Shown piece by piece: positions 50,901 through 61,293 of a stretch of 64,000 nt of DNA. Every line of letters begins with the position of its first letter. The first letter of the stretch is position 1. Location: NCBI RefSeq assembly GCF_016097555.1, contig NC_054708.1:5959834-6023833 (forward strand), in the 5' to 3' direction. The notes under the pieces were generated by a model, which saw nothing but the letters and a program-made list of their open reading frames with translations, did no database searches and had not been told where the DNA came from. This stretch comes from Gigantopelta aegis. Its lineage: Eukaryota; Mollusca; Gastropoda; Neomphalida; Peltospiridae. A program made the position numbers and the translations under genes.

Positions 50901-53900
50901 AGTGTTGCAGATACGACATATGGGGCGTGGAGCTGCCTGGATTTGACCGATCGTATGTGGGCAGTTATGTGCGAATGGGAAGAAAATATGGATCTAAAAT
51001 ATTTACAAGGAATGGTGGAACTGGGTGAAAATCAACCAGCCTCGGTGGTGCAGTGGCTAACCCATCGGACTTAAGGCTGGTGGGTACTGGAATCATAGGT
51101 GGGCAGTGATGTATGGATGGGAAGAACAGATGGATCTAAAAGGTTTAAAATTACAGGTGGAGCTGGATGGAAGTGATAAACGGAGACTACCTGCCGACAA
51201 TGAGGAGCTCCCAGTCCGGCGCGTGCGAGCGGAACTTGCGCCACAGGTCCATGGTGAAGATGCTGCTGGCGCTGTTGAAGACCGACGTCAGCGTGCTCAT
51301 CACCGCGGCGAACAGCGCCGCCAGCATCAGGCCGCGCAGTCCTGTAACAACAGCAGAAGTTCACTTAGGCGTAGTGGATAAGGTGCATAGAACAGGCGCG
51401 CATTTTGGTGAAGAAGTTTTGTTTATCAATACTACCCATTTATACAACATTAATGTTACATCCTTTTCCCGGTGTACAGTTCCAAGATTCAGGCCTGCAG
51501 TATTTACAATTCTAAAATTCGCACCTACGACATTTACAATTTCTAGATTCCCGCCTGAAGTATTTGCAATTCCTAGATTCGCAACCGCAGAAGTTACAAT
51601 TTCTAGAATCTCACTTATAGAAAGTACATTTATGTAATTTTCAGCGTATTTTTCATTGTATGGTGTACATTTTTATATAACGCACAAACAACTGTACATG
51701 AATATCATGTTAGGTATTGTTTTGAAATCAAGCGGACTTTAAATTACTATAATAAACTTGAGGCTTTCTTTATGGTTATGCGTGTCACGACGAAATGGAA
51801 ATGGTCTTACGATGAACACGTTTTATCATTCAGTGAACAATTTTGTGTTTCTCTTTAGGCTGCTCTGCATTGTTTCGTATGTTTGACCTGTGCTCTGTAT
51901 TCATGTCTTGTTCCACAAAGACCACACGCAATTCTTAATATTAATCACTGTAATCGGCAGCGCTGTGGATATTGCCGAGGTGATTTCAATTTTCTTCGGC
52001 ATTTATTTTACCGTGGAACTTTCAGTGTTCTGTCACTATTTAATTACATACTTATATTTGTAATATTCACAATATAATAGTTTTCCACAGCTTATATTTT
52101 GCCGTGGCCATTGTCTTAATTGTCATTGTTGCCGACGTAAAGTATCAAAGCATGATGACGTTACCTGGTGACAGTATTCTCAGAACCAGTAACGGGTAAG
52201 CGATGTTGGAGCAGCCGGCTGGATTCTCGCAGATACACTTACACACTTCCGGGTCTGAGCACGCAACTTCATCTGCAGGATTGTGAAAGCATTATGCATC
52301 AAGATATTCCATTGGTTAGTAGCAACAAAACACCCATATACTATTATTCGGGACAAAAGTTATGTAATTTAGCTTTAAAAAACGAGGTAAAGTTAATTAA
52401 TGTTCGTGGTTATACTCCAAATCAGGTTTGAGGTACTGTAGCCTACTGGTAGCCCGAGTACTCTGACTGTAGAGGGCTAGACGGACATTTGGACAGATAA
52501 TGAGAGCGTATAACTGTCCAAATGTCCGTCTAGCTCTCTTACAGCCAGGGTACTCGGGCTAGCCTACTGGGCTGTGGATTGTAGTGTGTCCACAATGAGA
52601 GTAATTGGAGGAAACATCCTCCCGCCACATATTATGGTATTCCAAAACCAGAACAACACATACCATGACCTATGCAGCGCTGGATTCCAGGCGGTCGTTC
52701 ATTATTATTAATATCTACCGCACAGTGTCAGGCTTGGTGGGACTTTTCGGGGTTCAAAACCCCCATCCCTGTTCCAAGCAAAAAAAAAATTGGCATGATT
52801 CGACCTCCGTAAACTTCGCTCTCCACAGTACGAATTCCGGCACACGCGCCAGTGTATCTTATTCTAGCTAGTGTTACAATACGAGGCCTAACAGAAACGT
52901 ACAGTATAATTACCGAAACACAATATAGGGTAAGGATTCGAGGCACTATGTGCATAATATATTTGTGATAACCCAGAAATAGATGGTACAAAGCATAGCA
53001 ATTTTGTGATACATATCTGTACAAATCAATCCCATTGATTAGCTTAATATGTTTACTTGATAATCACGGTTACTTGTTTAACTGACAGGAGTCGTTCGGT
53101 TTCACGTGTTACGGTCTAGTCGTCTTCCACCAGTTATCGATCTATTCTTAATACCGGAACACACAGTGTATCTCGGCTTGTCACATTATCAAGTGTAGTA
53201 ATTAATTTCTAAATCACTCACAGTGAATGTACATTTATCTGCTTGCATAACAAAAGCTTTTATCAATAAAAAGAATCATTCAGCGCTAGTCTGTAATTCA
53301 ATGTGAAATGCGCATTATGCTGTCATTAGTTTATAATATAAAATCCAATCATCTTAAATTATTAATATATTATAAACAGAACAAAATCAGTTGAATTTAA
53401 AATACTTCTTATATTCTGTCATTTTATGTTTTCCACTATGTGATCCAATCACATACATGTATACGACTTTCCAATATAGTGTTCAATTAATACTGAATAA
53501 AAATACAAAGACAAAAGTTTACTTTCTAAGCACGTAGTTTATAAGATATTGTTACGTACAAAACATATTCTACATGTTATCAATGAATATACCCGGAAAC
53601 ATAATTCTTGCTATCATGCCAGGAATAACAAAGAGCCAGTAGGGGAGAATCTTGAGGTACCCTGCGACAATGGATCCGCCCTTGGCGTGAGTCAAACTCT
53701 TGGCTGAAAGCGATCGCTGCACCATGATCTGGAAGATGAATAAAACTGTCATTCTAATCCATTCAGTTATTGGCACCTTTGCGAGTGTTGAGACTCAAAT
53801 AGTTTGATAGGCATTGCAGTGAGCAAAAAAACATGAGCTACGTTAGGTCACATCCTAATCCAGTTATTCAGATATTGGAACCTTATAATGTAAATACGTA

Positions 53901-56900
53901 AATAGCATTATAGGCGTATGGATTGGAAGTTTTGAGTTTATCAGTGTTGACATTTAAATCGTATGACAGGCTAATGGGCAAACCATGAGTTATTTTAGGG
54001 CACGTCCTTCTGATACACTGTGTTCTAGGTTGTGGAGTCTGCTTCTGGTTGGTTAATTGTATTATGTAGTTTCTCTGACGTTAATGTTATTTTATGCTAC
54101 TCGGAGTGCCTATGCGGGGAAAAGGACACCTTAAAACATTTAAGGCAAATTGCTTTCCAAACCACCCACTCGGCCAAGTGAAGTCATTGTATACGGCAAT
54201 GGACAATATCCATCATTTGAATGTAGAAAATAGCGATTGTTTAAATCCATGTTTAGTTTATAACAGGTAAGTGTTCATGAGTTATCTGGAGTCTGCACGT
54301 CATGGACTCATTCAGACCGGGTTGGCTCACGGATCCAAGTATTCAGTGTAGTCATTATAGTCTATTTTCACGCACACAGACTATAGTTAAACAGTTCTAC
54401 TTAACATTTCATTTCAACTTATTTTCGTGCTTATATCCAATTAAGGTTCAATCATGCTGTCCTGGGCACACACACGTCAGCTATCTGGGCTGTCTGTCCA
54501 GGACAGTGGGTTAGTTGTTAGTTGGTTAGTGGTTAGTGAGAGAGAAGAGGGTGTAGTGGCCAATTGAGCCATTAAAAACTCGCTCTGGGTTGGAGCCGGT
54601 ACCGGGCTGCGAACCCTATACCTACCAGCCTGCGCCACCGAGGCCGGGTCTATTTAAACAACGTTTTTAGTTAAAAAGAAAACACGTTACACTGTACTAC
54701 GTTTTAAATAATACGTGGATATTAGAGTGTTAGATGCGTTCATGCAGTACGGCGTGTAGTAAGGGTTTGTGAGAATATGGAAATAACGAGAGTCTATGCA
54801 ACCAATCGGAACATCTCGGCTGATTTCGGATTCTCCAAGATCTAAATCCTACGGAAGCGTATTAGTGCCACCAAACGCAATAAAATAATTATATTTGCCT
54901 ACATATAATCTTGGAAAAATCAACTTTAATCTTGGTAAAGTTGATTAAAGTTGATTTTTCCAAGATTAAAGTTGATTTTTCCAAGTTTAAATGTTGGAAA
55001 ATACAATTATTTTATTGCGTTTGGTGGCACTAGTACGCTTCCGTACTACACATTAATATAATAATCAACAAACTAAGTTTATATTAAATAGTACACCATT
55101 AGAATACATTAATTAACAAATTAAGTTTAGATAGAAATATCACACTATTGTAATAGGGCCATGTACCTTTAATATATTAATTAACAATCTAAGTTTAGAT
55201 AGAAATATCACAATATTGTAACAGGGGTATGTACCGTTAATATATTAATATTGTTAATTAATACATTAAAGGTACGTGTCCTACTTCAATACTGTGTTTA
55301 GATAGAAATACCACACAGTATTGTAGTAGGACCCCGTACCTTTAATATATTAATTAACAAAGTTTAAATAAAAATAACACATAGTATTGTAATAGGACCA
55401 CATGCCTTTAATATATGTATTGTAATAGGACAAAGTACCTTTAATATATTAATTAACACAGTTTAGATACAAATAATACATAGTATTGTCATAGGACCAC
55501 GTACCTTTAATGTATTAATTAACAGTATTAATATATTACAGGTACATATCCCTGTTACAATATTGTGATATTGTAATCTAAACTTAGATTGTTAATTAAT
55601 ATATTAAAGGTATGTGGTCCTATTACAATTGTGTGATATTTCTATCTAAACTTATTTTGTTAATTAATATATTAAAGGTACGTGGCCCTGTTACAATAGT
55701 GTGCTATTTTTTTTATCTAAACTTAATTTGTTAATTAATGTATTCTAATGGTGTACTATTTAATATAAACTTAGTTTGTTAATTATTATATTAATGTAAC
55801 GTGTATTATTTAAACACTGTTTGATATTTCTATCTAAAATTTGGTTTGTTAATCAATATATTAAAGGTTGTCGATTTTTCCAAATTTAAAGTTGATTTTT
55901 TCAAGATTATATGTTGATTTTTTCCAAGATTAAAGTTGATTTTACGAAGATTAAAGTTGATCTTTCCAAGATTAAAGTTTATTTTACCAAGATTAAAGTT
56001 GATTTTTCCAACATTAAAGTTGATTTTTCCAATATTATATGTAGACAAATAGAATTATTTTATTGCGTTTGGTGGCACTAATGTAAGAAGTATGAATTCA
56101 TGCGCTGGACGTCTTTGTCACATATTCGATCCCCGTCGGTGGCCCCATTGGTTTATTTCTCGTTCCAGCCAGTGCTCCACAATTGGTGTAACCAAGGCCG
56201 TGGTGTGTGCTATCAAGTCTGTGAGATGGTGCATATAAAAGATCCCTTGCTGCTAATCGAAAAGAGTAGCCTCTCTCAATATATGTATGGTCCTTAACCA
56301 TATGTCCGACGCCATATAACCGTACAATAAAATGTGTTAAGTGCGTCGTTAAATGAAACATTTCCTTCCTTCCTTCCTTCTTTGTCACATACAGGCGCCA
56401 GCTAGTTGCAATGAGTCGCATCAACAAAGTGATCCTTAATTTATATCGACTAGATCTAACAGATTTATTTACTGTTAGGTGCAACATTAACACGCAACAA
56501 ACATACATTTTTAAATTGTACCCGCATGATGAATCGAACTTGTACATTGGAAAGATGTCACTGAGAGTTATAGTTTCATCAATCAATCAAGCATAAACCA
56601 TTTGATTCGTGCTTACATCCACTAAAGGTTCAAGCACGCCTGTCTTGGGACCATCATCCGAGATTCCTCGGTAGATATGTTCAAGACAGAGGGGTCGGTG
56701 GGAATAATAAGACTATGGAATTTACAATTTGAATTAAAAGAGAAAGAAGAAGAAAAAAGATAGAAAGAAACAAACTGCATCATAATAAGAAAAGTTACAA
56801 TTAGAATTGTTTTGTTAATTGTTTGCGTCAGGCCCAAATATGAAATGAATTAGTCGCAAATAGAGCGGGCAGCCAAAACCAAAATGTTTCGCCAATTCTT

Positions 56901-59900
56901 TGTCTTTACTATTGTCATCATGTTGCAGTTGTTTGTAATGGAACTATAGTCCGTCTCACAAGGAACGCCTTTTTTGTAATTTGCTGCAAGTGATTTTGTC
57001 CATCCCACTGGGAACGCCTTTTTTGAAATTTACTACAAGTGATTTATTTCTGAGCCGAGTGTTTTGTAACTTGCACGCACAAATAGTATTTGTTTGTTAT
57101 TTTCAAAACACTTTTACTTTTCTTCGTACGTCAAACCGAATTGAAATTAAACGAAACAGACATTTGTAGAAGAATGGGACGGACTATAGTCCGTGAACTG
57201 TGACGACCTCCTCACCTGGTCGGAGCACCAGAACCAGATGTCGCTGGGGATGTTGAAGATGAGTGTGCCTGGCCAGGGGTAGTCCGAGGTGAAGGGGTCG
57301 CGCAGCAGGCTGAACGAGTCTTCCCGCGGGTAGCCGCACGTCGTGTTTCCATGTTTAGTGGTGTTCGACAAGGCGTGCATGTACTTGGGCCGGATCTGGT
57401 CATATCCGCCTACCTCGGATATTCCTGCAATAGATGAACATTAATGAATAGTATGTCCACTCTTAATAGGTCTACATTTAGCATATTGCCCAGTGGTGAT
57501 GGTGATGGTGGTCGTTTGTGCGATGGCTAACGGCTAATAGCTACAGTTACATGTACTTATTCTTCTTTTAAACACGCTTCAAATTAAAACATCAATTACC
57601 TGAACTTTTTAAAATTGAAATTATGCTAATTTCTGTTAAAATCGTGTTACATTTTTTGTATATCTGAGGCAATTGTATGCACGTTTTGTCACACCACGTT
57701 TTTAGCACTATATATGTGTATTTTCCGGAATCCAGTGGTTGAGGAAACGCTCACGCCAGTCAATCGATTATGCCTTTTTAATTATTTAAAAAAAAAACCT
57801 AATTATTTTCCGTCTAAAATCTATGTTACATAATGTGCGCTATACAGATCAGACATCACCAAATCTTAGCAATAGTTCTTACCACCCGATGGCCAGCCTA
57901 GACTAGGTATGAAACAAATAGTTTCTACCATCGGGTGGCCAGCCTGGTGTGGTTATGCAAGAAACAGTTCCTACTACCGAAAAGCTGGCCTAGGATTGTT
58001 ATGAAAAAAACCCAAACATTTCCTACCACCGGAATGCCAGCCTACAGTGGGTAGGAAAGAAATAGTGCCTACCTTTAAACAGCAAGACGAACGCCCCGCC
58101 AATGAGAACGATCGTCTGGAGTGTGTCCGTGAAGATGACAGCAGTGAGGCCACCTGGTGAAAACACGGAAAGTCAGTTCTTATTTCTTATACATTGTCTT
58201 ATTATATAGCTTATTATCGTTGGTAGTCATTGCTTTAAAGATTGTTACTTCGTTTACTTCCGTCAGCCTACACAGCTGATGAAAACTGGGAGACATTTAG
58301 GCAAATGTTTTATCCATTCTATAGTGCAAAAAGTAGACACTGAAGCAAATATACAATCATATTAAAGTGAAAATTACGAAGATTATAGATTTAAATAAAT
58401 ACTTCAAACATTTTAATGTGAAACGTATTAAACTTATAGACATTCAAGGCAATTCTTTTATCGCATAGGCGTACGGGCTCCCATTTTTGTTGGTGGGGAG
58501 GGGGGGGGGGGGGGCAGATTGACTTTTGCCCGAATTAAAAAAAAAATGCCCAAATATGTAATCCGAAAAAAAAGCAACCCAGTAATCATGTACGATGGAT
58601 CCTGCTTTTCATTACTTTTACTGTGCAGGAATTTCAGTAAGGGATGGGGGAGTTCAGACTGAGGCGATATAGGGGGGTCGAGTTATGCTCTCCCGGAAAA
58701 TATATTGAAATAAAGAAGAAGATTTGCTTGAGCAGGGAGAGGTTCCGACCCCTCCCTCCCCCCCTCCCCCCCCCCCCCCCCCATTCACACGCTCATTAAT
58801 ACATAATTACATTTAACAATACAAGCGTCATATCGGGTTTTTACAATCCTTAGATTTTTCTTTCTTTCTTTTTTAAATATGATTTCATGTGTACATGTAA
58901 TTTGATGTGTAATTCTAAATGACATGTATTGTGTGTAAGATAAACGGCACTAGCCCGAGTACTCTGACTGTAAGAGAGCTAGACGGACATTTGGACATAA
59001 ATACGCTCTAGTTATGTCCAAATGTCCGTCTAGCTCTCTTACAGTCAGAGTACTCGGGCTAAAACGGCACGTGCCTGTCATGGTGAAGACGGCGGAGAAG
59101 ACGAGCACGAGGATGCCCGAGGCGTACATACTCCACCCGAGCAGCAGCTGCACGAAAACCGCGCCCGCGTACATCTCCACCTGAAACACGAGAGCACCAC
59201 CTATTTCAAGAGGTGTCTGGCCTGTCCGCACTTTCAGACACATTTAAAACTTAACATGAGGGCAAAGTGTTTTTAAGCTGAATGACAAAATTAATGATTT
59301 AATAATAATTTGTCAGAACCACTTAACTATGCTATTTGTAAGTCTATTTTTCACAGTCTTAAGTATAGCATTTTTATATTGATGTGTCTTAGCCGTTGAA
59401 TTATCTGTTATTTTAATTACACTTTCTTACCTGTGTTTGACGTCCGAAAGCATGTTGTTGGCTGAGGTGGTGTTGCATGCATACATTTTATATATTCCAG
59501 AATGAAAAGAAAAAGAAATTTTGTTTGCAGAATATTGATATAAACAGAAATCCAAAAATATAAGACCTGTAATAATTATGATATATATTCAATATTACTG
59601 ACCGATATTTTGGTGATGATGTAGAGAATAATGGACAGGACAGATATGTAGGTTCGTAACCTCTTCCCGCCATATCGCTTCTTCAGGTATTCGGGCATCG
59701 TATACACCTGGGAAAAAACAAGATACAGTTAATATGTAGGTCCGTAACCTTTTCCCGTCATAACGCTTCTTCTGGTATTCGGGCATCGTATACACCTGGA
59801 AACAACATGAGGTACAGTTAATATGTAGGTCCGTAACCTCTTCCCGCCATAACGCTTCTTCAGGTATTCGGGCATCGTATACACCTGGAAACAACACGAT

Positions 59901-61261
59901 ATACAGTTAATATATAGGTCCGTAACCTCATCCCGCCATAACGCTTTTTCGGGTATTCGGGCATCGTATACACCTGGAAACAACACGATATACAGTTAAT
60001 ATGTAGGTCCGTAACCTCATCCCGCCATAACGCTTTTTCGGGTATTCGGGCATCGTATACACCTGGAAACAACACGATATACAGTTAATATGTAGGTACG
60101 TAACCTCATCCCGCCATAACGCTTTTTCGGGTATTCGGGCATCGTATACACCTAGAAACAACACGATATACAGTTAATATGTAGGTCCGTAACCTCATCC
60201 CGCCATAACGCTTTTTCGGGTATTCGGGCATCGTATACACCTAGAAACAACACAATATACAGTTAATATGTAGGTCCGTAATCTCATCTCGCCATAACGC
60301 TTTTTCGGGTATTCGGGCATCGTATACACCTAGAAACAACACGATATACAGTTAATATGTAGGTCCGTAACCACTTCCCGCCATAACGCTTCTTCAGGTA
60401 TTCGGGCATCGTATACACCTAGAAACAACACGAGGTACATTTAATATGTTATCACAATACTGGAAACAAGAAAACAAATACAGGAGGTGAAAAAGGAGAA
60501 GGAAATATTTTTCTTTTGTTTAAAGACACCACTAGAGCACATTGAGTTATTAATTATCTGCTATTAGATGTCAAACATTTGTAATTGTAACGTAGAGAGA
60601 AAACTCACTTCATTTTTCCATTAGTAGCAAGGGATCTTTTATATGCATCAACACACAGACAGGATAGCACATTCCACGGCCTTTATTATAACAGTCGCGG
60701 GTCCGTAGGAACGACTTTGGGAGTGGAGTGGGGGGGGGGGGGGAGGCACTGACGGATCGGGTACAAACTCTATATCAGATTTTGGTTACAATGGTAAACA
60801 TTAATGTGATAAAAAAAAAAAAAAAAGGCTCACCAGTGGGGGCACTTGCCACGCCCCCCCCCCCCCCCCCCGGTTCCTATGGGTCTGGCTAGAACAAGAA
60901 ATAGCCCAGTGAGCCCACCAACGAGGATCGTTCCTAGGCCGACCGCGCATCAGGCGACCACTTTACTACAGGGCTTAGCCCGCCGAACAGAGAAGGAAAG
61001 AAGAACGAGCGAAAGAAAGAAAGAAGAGAGACAAAGAAACAAAGAAACAAACAAAGAGTAAAAATAACGCTTCCTACCCCTGACGCTGTGAGGACGGGTA
61101 CAAACACCCAGGACAGCATCAATATGAACGGGATTGCCTGCAAAAACAAAATCAGTTAAAATTAAACGTTACACGTTGTGAACAGCCCAATACTCGTTGT
61201 AGTCATTTTGTCGACCAAAATAACAATGGAAGTAAAGATAGGTATAGCCAGATTTAGGTAA

Positions 61262-61293
<32 letters not shown>

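Noticed and set aside
59071..59075. A canonical GT donor (AC|GTGCCG) for the exon 59075-59180
   Set aside because: It would leave phase 2 while the next exon needs phase 1; the GC donor restores the expected family sequence.
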